Positions 31,452-43,426 of a DNA stretch of 64,000 nt are shown here, one piece after another. The first letter of the stretch is position 1, and each line of letters opens with the position of its first letter. A program made the position numbers and the translations under genes. The stretch is from positions 3,789,501-3,853,500 of the forward strand of contig OZ023187.1 in the NCBI GenBank assembly GCA_963995505.1, read 5' to 3'. Origin of the DNA: Hypericum androsaemum (Eukaryota; Streptophyta; Magnoliopsida; Malpighiales; Hypericaceae). Below the pieces are notes generated by a model that had not been told where the DNA came from, ran no database searches, and saw only the letters and a list, made by a program, of their open reading frames with translations.

Positions 31452-33956
31452 ATGGGTAGTGGAGGATTTGGTGTCTCTGTTTTGGTTGTGTCATTCTTGA
31501 TGCTGGGATGCCTATGTACTGGCTTCAATCCTGTAGATAATTACCTTATAGACTGCGGATCGCTGACCGATACTACAGTTGGTGACCGTGTCTTTGTTGC
31601 TGATAGTCCTTCCTCCAAACTCCTTTCAACCCCTTTGAGCATTTTCGCCAATGCGTCGAAATCTGTGGCCTCTTCGGATGATTCGTCGCTCTATCAGACA
31701 GCTAGAGTACTTAATGGAACCTCAAAGTACACGTTTTCGGTAGGGAAGACGGGGAGGCTCTGGATCCGGCTGTACTTCTATCCATTCGTTTATGGAGGCT
31801 ATGATATGAGCAAGGCCACCTTTGATGTTTCGGCGCAGGACAGTGTCCTTCTCAGCAACTTCAGCGTGAGCAGTTCTTTGGTCAAAGAATTTTCACTGAA
31901 TGTAACATCGGATAAGCTTGTCATCACTTTCACCCCGGCTCAGAGTTCATTCGCATTCGTGAATGCTCTAGAAGTCGTGTCGGTTCCCGATACCCTGATT
32001 ACCGATGATGCCAACACTTATCAGCCTGCTGGCCAGTTCCAAGGATTGCGCAGCCAGGCGCTGGAAACTGTTCACAGGGTTAACATGGGTGGACCGACTG
32101 TTACCTCAGAGAATGATACCCTCTGGCGAACATGGATTCCGGATGGGAGTTTTCTTCTCGAGAAGAATGTTGCTACAAATGTAACCAAGATCGCGGCAGT
32201 CAAGTATGTGACTGGGGGTGCAACACAGGAAAGTGCTCCTAATCTTGTATATGGTACATGTACAAGAATGAATTCTGCAGGTGATCCCAATAGTAATTTC
32301 AATGTCACTTGGGATTTCGATGTGGATTCAGGGTATCAGTACTTTGTTCGTCTCCACTTCTGTGATATTGTTAGCACGGCTCTGGACCAGCTCTACTTCA
32401 ATCTCTATATTGACACCGCTCTTGTCTATGGGAGTATTGATCTGAGCAGTATCTTGGTTAATGTTCTTGGTGGTGCTACATTCATGGATTATATTACTCC
32501 GACCGTAAGCAGCAGCAAAATTCGTGTAAGTGTTGGTCCAACTACTGGGATAACTGGTGTATATCCGGATGCTATCCTCAACGGTCTCGAGATCATGAAG
32601 ATGAACAACTCTCGGGGAAGCCTTAGCGGTGCACCCCTTCGGATTACAGGTTCAAGTTCGAAGTCCAATGTTGGCTTGGTAGTGGGATTGATCATTGGAG
32701 CTGTTGTTGTGGTGGTAGCTGTCATATTTATCTTCTTGCTATGCAGAAGGACAAAGCTGCAACGCCAAGGCCTTTCGAAGACGTGGATTCCTTCATCCAT
32801 CGGTGGAGGAAATTCGCATACCATGGGGAGTAAATTCTCTTATGGAACAACCCTTAGTGTTGCTTCCAATGTAGGGTATCGCTTCCCGTTCGCAGCTATG
32901 CAAGAAGCTACAAATAACTTTGACGAGAGCTTGGTCATTGGCATTGGTGGTTTTGGCAAGGTATACAAGGGAATTCTAGGCGATGGCACGAAAGTTGCTG
33001 TTAAGAGGGGGAACCCGCGTTCCCAACAAGGACTTGCGGAGTTTCTGACAGAGATTGAGATGCTGTCCCAGTTCCGGCATCGCCATCTAGTTTCATTGAT
33101 TGGCTACTGCGATGAAAAGAATGAGATGATTTTGATATATGAATACATGGAGAATGGAACTCTCAAGAGTCATCTCTATGGTTCGGGTCTTCCGAGCTTG
33201 GGTTGGAAGGAAAGGCTTGAGATATGCATTGGAGCAGCTAGAGGACTCCATTACCTTCACACAAGCTATGCGAAAGCTGTTATCCACCGTGATGTAAAAT
33301 CCGCAAACATCTTGATTGACGAGAATCTCATGGCCAAAGTTGCAGACTTTGGGCTGTCAAAGACTGGACCTGAACTTGATCAGACCCATGTCAGTACTGC
33401 AGTTAAAGGGAGCTTCGGATACCTTGATCCGGAATACTTCAGAAGGCAGCAACTGACGGAGAAATCCGATGTGTACTCGTTTGGAGTCGTGTTGTTCGAG
33501 GTTCTCTGTGCTAGGCCTGTTATCGATCCATCCCTTCCTCGGGAAATGGTGAACTTGGCAGAATGGGCAATGAAATGGCAGAAGAGAGGCCAGTTGGAAC
33601 AGATAATAGACTCTACCCTTGCAGGGAAAATAAGGCCTGATTCGCTCAGGAAGTTCGGAGAAACTGCAGAGAAATGCCTGGCGGACTTCGGAGTCGACCG
33701 ACCTTCCATGGGCGACGTGCTGTGGAACTTGGAGTATGCACTTCAGCTTCAAGAGGCAGTCATCCCGGGCGATCCCGAAGAAAACAGCACTAACATGATC
33801 GGAGAGCTGCCACCCCAAATCAAAAACTTCAGCGACATTGATAACAGCGTCAACAGCGTCTCCGGTGCACAGTTTGCAGCAGCAGAGGTGGATGACATCT
33901 CCGGTGTCTCAATGAGTCGCGTGTTCTCCCAGCTGGTGAAATCCGAGGGGAGATGA
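31452..33956 (+). CDS. HERK1: CrRLK1L receptor kinase, HERK1 orthologue
   Basis: 834 residues on one exon, as usual for the Catharanthus RLK1-like family. The ATG at 31452 was chosen because it begins a signal peptide (1 to about 24) and aligns with the start of HERK1; the frame is open further upstream without protein character. The extracellular part (about 28-395) is the double malectin-like domain with many N-glycosylation sites. The membrane helix is at about 407-432. The kinase domain (about 490-765) has GIGGFGKV (about 497), VAVKR, HRDVKSAN (about 611), ADFGLS and the LDPEY activation loop, so it should be active. The C-terminus SGVSMSRVFSQLVKSEGR is the HERK1 ending. HERK1 acts at the plasma membrane in cell-wall and RALF sensing and elongation with FERONIA-class partners (known for the family). 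No lesion is seen. Confidence 0.97.
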   Translation: MGSGGFGVSVLVVSFLMLGCLCTGFNPVDNYLIDCGSLTDTTVGDRVFVADSPSSKLLSTPLSIFANASKSVASSDDSSLYQTARVLNGTSKYTFSVGKTGRLWIRLYFYPFVYGGYDMSKATFDVSAQDSVLLSNFSVSSSLVKEFSLNVTSDKLVITFTPAQSSFAFVNALEVVSVPDTLITDDANTYQPAGQFQGLRSQALETVHRVNMGGPTVTSENDTLWRTWIPDGSFLLEKNVATNVTKIAAVKYVTGGATQESAPNLVYGTCTRMNSAGDPNSNFNVTWDFDVDSGYQYFVRLHFCDIVSTALDQLYFNLYIDTALVYGSIDLSSILVNVLGGATFMDYITPTVSSSKIRVSVGPTTGITGVYPDAILNGLEIMKMNNSRGSLSGAPLRITGSSSKSNVGLVVGLIIGAVVVVVAVIFIFLLCRRTKLQRQGLSKTWIPSSIGGGNSHTMGSKFSYGTTLSVASNVGYRFPFAAMQEATNNFDESLVIGIGGFGKVYKGILGDGTKVAVKRGNPRSQQGLAEFLTEIEMLSQFRHRHLVSLIGYCDEKNEMILIYEYMENGTLKSHLYGSGLPSLGWKERLEICIGAARGLHYLHTSYAKAVIHRDVKSANILIDENLMAKVADFGLSKTGPELDQTHVSTAVKGSFGYLDPEYFRRQQLTEKSDVYSFGVVLFEVLCARPVIDPSLPREMVNLAEWAMKWQKRGQLEQIIDSTLAGKIRPDSLRKFGETAEKCLADFGVDRPSMGDVLWNLEYALQLQEAVIPGDPEENSTNMIGELPPQIKNFSDIDNSVNSVSGAQFAAAEVDDISGVSMSRVFSQLVKSEGR

Positions 33957-34468
33957 TCGAACAGGACTGCCTCTCGTGCTGTGGAGGCACGGACATGAAC
34001 GTAGCTTGTTTTGGTGCCTCTCTTTTTTTTTTCCAAGTCTTAACATGATCATGAACAAGGAGAGATCTTTCTGATGCACATGATTCTCAATTCGAAGAAG
34101 AATGCTAAATTCTTGAGCGGACTTAGTTCGTATAAAGTCTGAAGGATGGTTCCAAGTGAGTACTAGTAAGTGATACAAATGTTGTTTTTTTCCCCTTGAA
34201 TTATGATTATTACAACCTGTCTTTGGACTTTGTGGTCTCTATATCTTACCGACATTGCTTCAATTGGAACAGTGTGTTTCCTTATTAATTTTTTTAAAAT
34301 AAATTACGAATCTTTATTAAATAGAAAGAGAAAAAAAATTGCAAAATTGGGGTGAGAAAGGGTCCAAAACAGGTAACCATATTACAAATCTGCTGTCAAT
34401 TCTAGTAACTCACTCAGGTAAACCCACAATTCGGGTAGTCAAGGGTGATACAAATCATCCGGGTCGTA
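33957..34468. other. 3' flank of the HERK1-like gene
   Basis: It probably holds the 3' UTR (to about 34200-34300, with TTATTAATTTTTTT and AATAAATTA-like A/T signals). No further gene was seen. Confidence 0.45.
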
Positions 34469-34657
34469 TCAAAAGTCCACATTGTACTCTGACCAACGTA
34501 GATCCTCATCGGTGTAGGTAATCTCAGCCTTCTTCCTCGCTTGAAAGCGATTGTTCTTGGCAGGTGGTAGATCGAAATCCTCCAAATTTGACGAATCGAC
34601 TTCGTCCGCCCAATTATTCTTCAAATTTTTCGTTATCAAATCCATGAATTTCAACAA
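34469..34657 (-). other. Unassigned short ORF
   Basis: 62 codons, acidic and Lys-rich, with no domain I recognise. The frame has more protein-like composition than its surroundings. It could be a relic of a gene or transposon, or a chance frame. Confidence 0.2.
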
Positions 34658-37026
34658 ATCTGGAAGATCATCGTTGTCAGAACCCTCAAAGCAACGACCT
34701 CAATGCCCTTTTGACCTGAGATAATTTCCTTATTAGTTATTCACTGTGAAAAGTAATTCATGTTCTGAGTTACGTACAATTTTAAATACTAGTAAAAAAA
34801 ATTTCTTACCAAATTTATCGTTCTTGTATTTTCGAACTCTGGTTAATACAAAATAACATAATTTCTGGATTTTTTTAATTTTAAAACAATAATTTTTTGA
34901 TCTGGGTTTACGATTTGAATGTTTTTCCTACCCATGCAGACCCTATTACAAATCTAAGGTGTTAATTGGGGTTTTAAGCCCATAGAAAAAGGAACTTATC
35001 TTATGGCCCAACAAGACAATCACCTCAGTTCTTGTACGCTGTTTTCAATCCAAGATGTTATTGTCCACATTTTTTTATAACTAAAATTTGATTTTATTCC
35101 AATATAATAATCTTTACAATTTTAACCCTCCCCGGATGTTAAATCGTTTTCGTCGTCAAGTTTGTAGTTACAATCTCATCAAAACTCCACGCAATTTTAT
35201 TGTCCATCTACACGCAGTCTGTTCATATAAGACTAATTAAAATTTAGCAAATGTCGTCAAAAGTATCGACTAGAAAAATATCAATCATATTTATACAATT
35301 TTATCACACGGTATTGAATTCGAAAATGTCGATCTACCGGATACTAAAATAAAGTATGGCCGAAACGAAAGATAAGTAATTAAATTGGTTGATCCATCAA
35401 TGATCACCCACATCAACCTTGGCCGAGCAAGACATGTGAACAACAAGGAGTCACAAGACTCGATAATCCTTTTTTTACTCTTTCACAATTATGATCACCA
35501 TTATCGTCTTTTATGGATGAAGACTTAGAGTTTCGCGAGACTTGAATTGCGGAGAGGACGAATGCGGCTTTGAATATAGTTATTAAAATGGGACTGACGA
35601 GGGAGGAAGAGGCCCCTTCCTTTATTCAAGGTATTAAGAACTCGATCCAGGGAAATGGTCAGTCGAAGATTTTCAAGTCTCCATGATCATAGTATTTTAT
35701 CTTTCGATTATGGATGTGGGTTCTTTCTTGGGTGTTTGCAGGGGTAGAGGTGATCCTTTTGGTGGTCTGACGTTGCTTTTGGATCTTGTACTAGATAGTG
35801 TTTATTTTTGTTTTTGCTTAGATAGGTATCTATCTAGTACCTTAGGTGTCAGATTTTGTACCCGGGTTTTAATTCGATATAATTACTTTGTAATTACCTT
35901 ATGGAGGGTTTAATACAATTTTACTTATAAAAAAAATAATTATTGTCGTTGGATTGTAAAAATAAGCTCCCGTTGGATATTTGACCTAAATTAAGTTATT
36001 GTGTCACCCGTAGATTATTTCTATGTGTTTACATTTTTAGTGTGCCGTTGATAGTTGTGGGATTAGAGAAATTCTTTTATAAAATTATTATACTTTGTAC
36101 TGATCTGATGATAGTTTTTATGAGGCATAGACTTCCAAAAAAGTAACGGATGCGTGCAAAATTTATTCAGGTCGGACGGAGATAGGCCCTCAAGTGCAAA
36201 GGCGGAAGAGAGCTAAAAAACTTATTGAATAATCAATATTTGACTCCACTTTTTAGGACAAGAGAACAATGGCCTCACAAAGGAAAGGATTCGGTCTCAT
36301 TTTAATACCTACTCTCTCTTTTACCCGCAGTTTTTTTCCATATTAGAGTTTTTTCATTGTGGTAATTTTTTTGTTCTCATTACGATCATATTTTCTAACA
36401 CCTCGGTCTTGACACTCTCCCTTAACCTGGCCAAATATTTCTTGGTCTTCTCGTTGACGCTTTCCTTTTAGAACGTGCAAGTAAATTTTCCCGAACGAGA
36501 CGAGACACCACTATCAACCACTCCAGGATGTGTGAAGCTGACCGGCGAATCGGATTCCGGATATTTTTAGAGAGTGAGTTTACATTACTTGGCCATGAAT
36601 ATTAGCTAGCTAGAAACTAGGTTATGGAAAGTGAATTTAATTTTGTGTAATGGGCATCGGGGACTTACTTTGGATGGTGTATATATAAATATAGTAAGCT
36701 AGGAGGAGTACAGTTGTTGAAGGAGATGCTAATTGTTTTATGGTTAAAGTGTGCTTTATTATTAGGTGGTTTCTTGACAAATCATTATTACACCGTGGTG
36801 TTAATTTTTTATTTAGATACTATCGATCTTCTCTCGATTCATATTTGAATATGAATATTACCAAATTTGTTAATTTTAAATCAAAGTGAAGTGATATGTC
36901 ACGTAGGTATGGTATGACAAGCGGCTAAAATTAACAACATAGCATAACACGCGAGATAATTCAAGTAAATAAAATTAACAAATATCACTTGGTTGTGAGT
37001 CAAATAAAATATTTATCATTTGATTA
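34658..37026. other. Intergenic DNA with a possible LINE tail
   Basis: Mostly AT-rich and without supported genes. The stretch 35550-35935 is less AT-rich and ends in ttttacttataaaaaaaat. That ending resembles plant LINE 3' ends and also occurs at about 42487-42501, so a short LINE tail is possible. Confidence 0.35.
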
Positions 37027-37604
37027 TGTTGGGAATTTGACTCGTGCAGCGGAAGCGGTAAATAAAATTTATCCCGATAATTAATAATTACCACGGTCAA
37101 AAGTAGATGGAAAAAAAATACCACCAAGAGGGAACACCAAGATTTACGTGGAAAACTCTCTAAATAACAGAGGGAAAAACCACGAGACCAGCTCCGAAAA
37201 ATATCCACTAGTAAATAGAGAAATTACAGTGGTAAAAATATCATCACTACCCGATACCCCGAGTTATCCCACTCTCGTGTTTCACTCGTATTTTACAGTA
37301 GAGAATTTTCACTCACTCTATTTTTACCTCAAGCTCTCTCTCTCTGGAACTTGGAAACTATCTATTTCTCTCTAAACTCTCTACTTGGAGTTTTTCTTCA
37401 TTTTGTGGATATCTCTCACAATGGAAGATCATCTCCCCTTTTATAGAGAGGAATTTCATGATTTTTTAATCCACTCATCACTAATGGAGACTCCACTCAT
37501 CGCTAATGGAGACTCCACCCATCACTAATGGAGACTAATGGAGACTTCATCCATCACTAATAGATACTTTTATCTTCCACTTATTAGTGGGCATGATCCC
37601 ATCA
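37027..37604 (-). repeat. 3' LTR of the second copia element (578 bp)
   Basis: It matches 41621-42166 but is about 32 bp longer. The extra length lies in a block of short units (actcatcactaatggagactcc and variants) at about 37470-37560, which has more units here. TG and CA termini are intact (read on plus, TGTTGGG...CATCA). Confidence 0.94.
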
Positions 37605-37605
37605 A

Positions 37606-37616
37606 TTCTCCCCCTC
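37606..37616 (-). other. Polypurine tract
   Basis: Read on minus, GAGGGGGAGAA lies immediately before the 3' LTR, the expected plus-strand primer site. Confidence 0.8.
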
Positions 37617-37650
37617 ATGCCCACTTGAGGGAGAAACTTTCTGGTTGAGC

Positions 37651-40600
37651 TTAATGATGAACCCCCGTGCCAGATGACCTAGCACAGAATTGAAGTTTCT
37701 CACGAGGCACTGCCTTTGTTAACATATCAGCAGGGTTCTTGTCTGTATGAATCTTCTGGAACGTTATCTCCCGCTCTTCAATGGCCATTCGGAGCCAATG
37801 GTATCGAATATCGATGTGCTTAGTGCGACCATGATAGGTGGCATTCTTGCTCAGGTCTAGAGTACTTTGACTATCACTGTAAATCACATACTCATCTTCC
37901 TCCAAATCCAGCTCTTGAAGGAACCTCTTTAACCAAAGTAACTCTTTTCCTGCCTCGGTCATTGTAATATACTCTGCCTCAGTTGTATATAGGGCAACAC
38001 ATTTCTGCAGTTTGGACTACCATGACACAACTCCCTTTGCAAAAGTAAACAGATATCCAGAAGTTAATTTTCTGGAGTCAATATCTCCTGCCATATCTGC
38101 ATTTGAAAAATCTTCCAAGATTGGTTCCGAGCCTCCAAAGCACAAAGACATTTTTGAACTGCCTCGTAAGTATTTTAGGATCCATTTCACAGCCTCCCAA
38201 TGTTGTCTCCCCGGGTTAGAGAGAAATCTACTCACCACACCAACTGCGTGAGCAATATCTGGACGCGTGCACACCATGGCGTACATCAAACTCCCAACTG
38301 TTACGGAGCATGGAACCTATGCCATGTCTTTCTTCTCATCCTTTGTTGTAGGACATGCTTTCTTGCTGAGTTTAAACTGGCCGGCAAGAGGTGTACTGAC
38401 TGGATTCGCATTTTTTGAATTGAATCTCTCTAGTACCTTCTCAATATATCTTTCCTGGAATAACCACAGCTTCCTAGCTTGTCGATCACGAATAATCTGC
38501 ATGCCCAGAATTTGCCTTGCTGCACCAAGATCCTTCATGTCAAAGGACTTTGATAAATCTTCTTTCAACTTCTTTATCATCTCAGCATCCTGTCCAACGA
38601 TCAGCATATCATCCACATACAATAAAAGAATTATGAATTTATCATCATGAAATCTACGGATGTAAACGCAATGGTTTGCGTTTGTCCTGGTGTAGCCATG
38701 ACTCATCATGAATGAGTCGAACTTCTTGTACCACTGTCTAAGAGCTTGCTTCAGGTCATACAAGCTCTTTCTTAACCTGCACACCAGATCTTCCTTCCCT
38801 TTCTCCTGAAAACCTTCAGGTTGCGGCATGTAGATTTTCTTCTGCAAATCATCATGGAGGAAAGTAGTCTTAACATCCATTTTCTCTAACTCCAGATTCA
38901 AACTAGCAGTTAGTCCAAGTACTACTCGAACCGAGGTCATCTTTACGACTGGTAAAAATATTTCATCAAAGTCAATGCCTTTCTTCTGGCTGAAACCTTT
39001 CACCACTAGCCGAGCCTTGTATTTTACGAGATTATCACCATCTCTTTTCAGCTTGTATACCCATTTGTTCATAAAGGCCTTCCTTCCTTGGGGTAATTTC
39101 ACAAGTTCATAAGTACCGTTCTTTTTCAAAGAACTAAATTCCTCCAACATAGCCTCCATCCATCGAGCTTTGTCCTCATGCTCTAGGACTTTTTCAAAGC
39201 TCTCTGGCTCCCCCTCGCTAGTGACAAGGACATACTCAGAACTGGGGTATCTGGTTGACAACATCCTCTGTCTTGTTAACCTTCTGAGTTGCTCGTCCTC
39301 CTGAGATTCTGAAGTTACTTCACCGACCTCAGGGGTTTGCTCCCCGTGATTAGAATTCTCTTCTGATTCAGCACCCACCCAAAAAGATTGATCTGCATCT
39401 TCTCCCCCAGTTATCATTGGAGAAGATTCCGGTGCCAAATCAATTCCACCACCAGCCTCTATCCTTGTCTCTGTTATTACTGGGGTTGAACATGTCTCAT
39501 TTTCATGAAACACTACATCTCTGCTTCTGATGACTTTCTTTCTCTCTAGATCTCACAGTCTGTAGCTAAAGTTTTCTTCTCCATAGCCAAGAAATATGCA
39601 GGAAACTGCTTTGTCATCTAGCTTTTGTCTCTGTTCCTTTGGTATATGTACAAAAGTTTTGCATCCAAACACCTTCAAATGTGAGTAAGAAATACTTCTA
39701 CCGGTCCACACTCTCTCTGGGGTGTCATAGTTTAGCAGAACTGATGAAGACCGATTAATTAGGTAGCAGGCAGCACGAATTGCTTCCCCCCAGAACAGCT
39801 TAGGCAAGTTAGCCATTTTGAGCATGCATCTCACTTTCTCCACAATGGTTCTGTTGATTCTCTCTGCAACACCGTTATGCTGTGGGGTGCCTGGAACTGT
39901 CTTCTCATGTTTGATGCCATGGTTTGCACAATACTGCTCAAACTCTTTTGACGTGTACTCCCCGCTATTGTCTGACCGGATACACTTCAAGGACGCACCT
40001 TTCTCTCTTTCCACCATAGCATGAAATTTTTTGAAGTGATCAAACACCTGGTGTTTGTTTTTATAAAAATACACCCACAACTTCCGTGTTGCATCATCAA
40101 TGAAAGTGAAAAAATATTTGCTACCACCTAATGACTCCACTTCAATGGGACCACACACATCAGAATGCACAAGTTCTAAAAAACTTTCCTTCTTTTTAGC
40201 AGTCTTGCCAAAAGAAACTCCATGATGCTTGCCAAAGATACAATAATCACAAGGTTGTAGTTTTGTACCTATGGCGATTGGAACAACGGACCGTAATGCT
40301 TTCATTCCCTTTTCGCTCAAGTGTCCAAGCCACTTGTGCCACAGATTTGGTGAGGTAGAGTCCTCTACCGCGTTCACCTCATCTCCAAGCAGCTTCACTT
40401 GAGTCTTATAAAGTGTGCCAGATATCTTTCCTCTAGCTGTAACTAGATCTCCTGCAGTCAGCTTCCACAATCTATTGCCAAAATGGCTATGGAAACCAGT
40501 CACATCTAGGGCATGTATAGATATCAGGTTCAGATGCAGATCAGGAACATGTCTGACGTCTTTCAATATTAACTTATGGCCAATATTTGTCTTGACCAAA

Positions 40601-41580
40601 ATATCACCAACTCTCACAATATTAGCAAGACTGCTATTTCCTATTCTAACCTTGCCAAAGTCTCCTGCTCTGTACAAGGTGAACATCTCCTTGTGGGGAG
40701 TTGCATGGTATGATGCAGCAGAATCAATGACCCATTCAGTGTACGGATCACTAACCGCACAAATATCTTCTTCACAAGAAAATAATGCCACCTCCTCTAG
40801 TGTAGATGTGGTAGCTCTTTGGTCATTCTCATTCTTCTGCTCGACTCCCTGCTTCTTCTTGAACAATCTACAATTTTTTTTAAAGTGCCCCTCTTTGCCA
40901 CAATAGTAACACTTCAGTACTTCTCTCGACTGGGATCTTCCTTCAAACTTGCCTTTCCCACGGTTCTCTATGACCATGGCCTCATTGCTAGAGCTCATCA
41001 TGCCATTCTCTATTCTCCGAGTTTTTTCATTCAGGATACTATCCTTGACCATAGACAATGTCAAACTTGGAGTTGAGTTTGTTAGAGAAACTTTTAGTGT
41101 TTTCCAACTATCCGGCAAGGAATTTAGCAACATCAAAGCCAGCAACTCATCGTCTAGCTGAACCTTTGCTGCTACTAGACGATTTGCAAACTCCTGGAAC
41201 GTACTCAAATACTCAGACGCATTTTGTCCATCATGGTATGTGGCTGTGATAAGCCGTTTGAGCAGAAAAGCCTTGTCAATGGCATTTTTCTGCTCAAACA
41301 GATTTTCCAGCTTCTCCCATAGCTTAAATGCATCCGTCTCATCAGCCACGTGGTGAATAAGACTTGGGTCAATCGACTATCGAATTAACCCACAGGCTTT
41401 GCGATTTATCTTGTTCCTGAGAGCATCTGCTATTGCCTCGTCTTTTATACCTTTTAACTCAATAGGATCAAAAAGATCCTTGTAATATAAAACATCTGTC
41501 ATCAGTGTCTTCCAGACGGCATAATTTGACGAAGTCAACTTGATGGCTTTTTCGACAGGCTTGTCCTCCATCTTCAACAC
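37651..41580 (-). pseudogene. copia gag-pol polyprotein with four in-frame stops
   Basis: One frame runs from ATG 41580 to the stop at 37651. Gag carries a zinc knuckle (CYYCGKEGHFKKNC, about 40880). The protease motif reads DSAAS instead of DSGAS. Integrase has the HX4H/CX2C zinc region (LWHKWLGH ... CDYC) and core (SDVCGP; FIDDATRKLWVY; RSDNSGEY). RT has an intact YVDDML box (about 38615). RNase H includes the DSQSTLDLSKN and NPADMLTKAVP segments. Nonsense codons are at 41376-41374 (gag), 39552-39550 (after integrase), 38316-38314 (end of RT) and 38016-38014 (RNase H). The protease change and the stops make it non-autonomous. Confidence 0.95.
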
Positions 41581-41605
41581 ACAAAGATCTCAGCTACAAA
41601 GCCAA

Positions 41606-41618
41606 GGCTCTGATACCA
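41606..41618 (-). other. Primer-binding site, tRNA-Met(i)
   Basis: Read on minus, TGGTATCAGAGCC starts two bases inside the 5' LTR and is a perfect match to the usual copia site. Confidence 0.93.
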
Positions 41619-41620
41619 CT

Positions 41621-42166
41621 TGTTGGGTATTTGACTCGTGCAGCAGAAGCGGTAAATAAAATTTATCCCGGTAATTAATAATTACTACGGTCAAAAGTAG
41701 ATGAAAAAAAAATACCACCAAGAGGGAACACCAAGATTTACGTAGAAAATCCTCTAAATACCAGAGGAAAAAACTACGGGACCAGCTCCGAAAAATATCC
41801 ACTAGTAAATAGAAAAATTACAGTGGTAAAAATATCCTCACTGCCCGATACCCCGAGTTATCCCACTCTCGTGTTTCATTCGTATTTTACAGTAGAGAAT
41901 TTTCACTCACTCTATTTTTACCTCAAGCTCTCTCTCTCTGGAACTTGTAAACTATCTATTTCTCTCTAAACTCTCTACTTAGAGTTTTTCTTCATTTTGT
42001 GGATATCTCTCACAATGGAAGATCATCTCCCCTTTTATAGAGAAGAATGTCATAATTTCTTAATCCACTCATCACTAATGGAGACTCTACCCATCATTAA
42101 TGGAGACTCCATCCATCACTAATGAATACTTTTATCTTCCACTTATTAGTGGGCATGATCCCATCG
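41621..42166 (-). repeat. 5' LTR of the second copia element (546 bp)
   Basis: Partner of 37027-37604. Its outer terminal base is changed (CATCG instead of CATCA on plus), a small break of the terminal TG/CA rule. Confidence 0.94.
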
Positions 42167-43411
42167 GATTAGAAAATTAAATAATACAAGATAATGGTGT
42201 ATCAAAACAAAAAATCACACACAAAATGGTATGGATTCAAGGTGAGTTTAGGAAAAAGTTTACGAAATTTGAATCTTTAGTGCTTGCAGGAATTCGATGC
42301 GAAGTTGAGTATACGATTACAGATGAGCTGTGATTGGGACCTGCAGTGCTTTTCTATGTTAAAGGTAAGATGATGACAAGGCAGATTGCTTCAAATTTGG
42401 AAAGATAAAGCACAACAAGATTAACAGTGTACTTGTTCTAATTGTAAAAAAGAGAAGTGTGGGTAAAAAATGAAAAGGGTTCAAATCAATTTACTTATAA
42501 AAAACATAACAAGATTAAAATATAAACCAAACTTGATTAGGATGTTGCTATTTATTGAGAGACGTGTACTATAATACATCACTTGCATTTGCTAATAACA
42601 TTATGTACAATAAAGAAATATATAGAGCAACCTGAGTTGTTCAGTAACGAAATAATATTGAGATATATGTCAACTACAAGTAAGAATAGGTGATTCAAGT
42701 GATAAAAAATTTTAATTCATTTAAGAATGTCTTAGTTCAAGTATTTTTTTAAGTAAATTTTATTTTAAAAAACTATCAAATACCAGAGACTAGATCGAGA
42801 GGGGACTAAATAAAATTTGTCCCCATGTGGAGACTACACATGCAAATAAATTTCACTACACATGCAATCCAATATCTCTTTAGTCCCTATGGGTGGGGAC
42901 TAAATTAGTCCCCACCAAATCTGCCCCACCCGCCGAATACTTGTTTCGATGAGATGTTCCTCATATCACTCTTAAGTTTTCTGTGAGATGTTCAAAATAT
43001 AACAAAATTTTTTTAACAAATATTTAATGTTGATACATTTTCAAGAATTTAAAATTGAGATATGATTAAATTAGAATAATACTATCGGGCTAATCTAACT
43101 GGGTGAAAAACAAGTATATTATTCGCTTCTTCTTTTTTTGAGAATATATTATTGGCGTCTTGAGATGGGGAAACGAGAAATATACTTTTCCCCAAATGTC
43201 ACAATAACCAGAAAAGGAAGCTTCGTGTGCTACCCCTCAAAAAAATAAAGGAAGCTTCGTGTGCTTGATTAGTAAAACATGTCAAATTATCTGGAGGATT
43301 CTAAGACAAGTTATCTGCCGGTCTTTAGCGTATGCGGCAATTTTTTTTAAATGGTTACAGTCTATGGTCCAAGTGTTCCTTCTTCACTGACTTCGATAGT
43401 TTTTCTTGTTA
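42167..43411. other. AT-rich intergenic DNA
   Basis: No gene recognised. A stretch at 42795-42935 has several tgtcccca/ggggacta blocks in both orientations and may be a degraded small TIR element. A possible LINE tail ends at about 42501. Confidence 0.4.
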
Positions 43412-43426
43412 AGTAATGCGTTCCAA

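Larger units (their letters stand above)
37027..42166 (-). mobile_element. Ty1/copia retrotransposon, structurally complete, minus strand
   Basis: LTRs lie at 37027-37604 and 41621-42166. A perfect 5-bp target duplication, GATTA, is present at 37022-37026 and 42167-42171. The primer-binding site, polypurine tract and a gag-pol frame of 1310 codons are all in place. The coding frame has no frameshift; it is interrupted only by four in-frame stops. This points to a more recent insertion than the element at 7752-12483. Confidence 0.95.

Noticed and set aside
37490..37560. CRISPR-like or minisatellite locus independent of transposons
   Set aside because: The units are part of the copia LTR and recur in its partner LTR.
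42795..42935. Small TIR element from repeated tgtcccca/ggggacta blocks
   Set aside because: No clear boundaries or target duplication; noted only in the intergenic entry.
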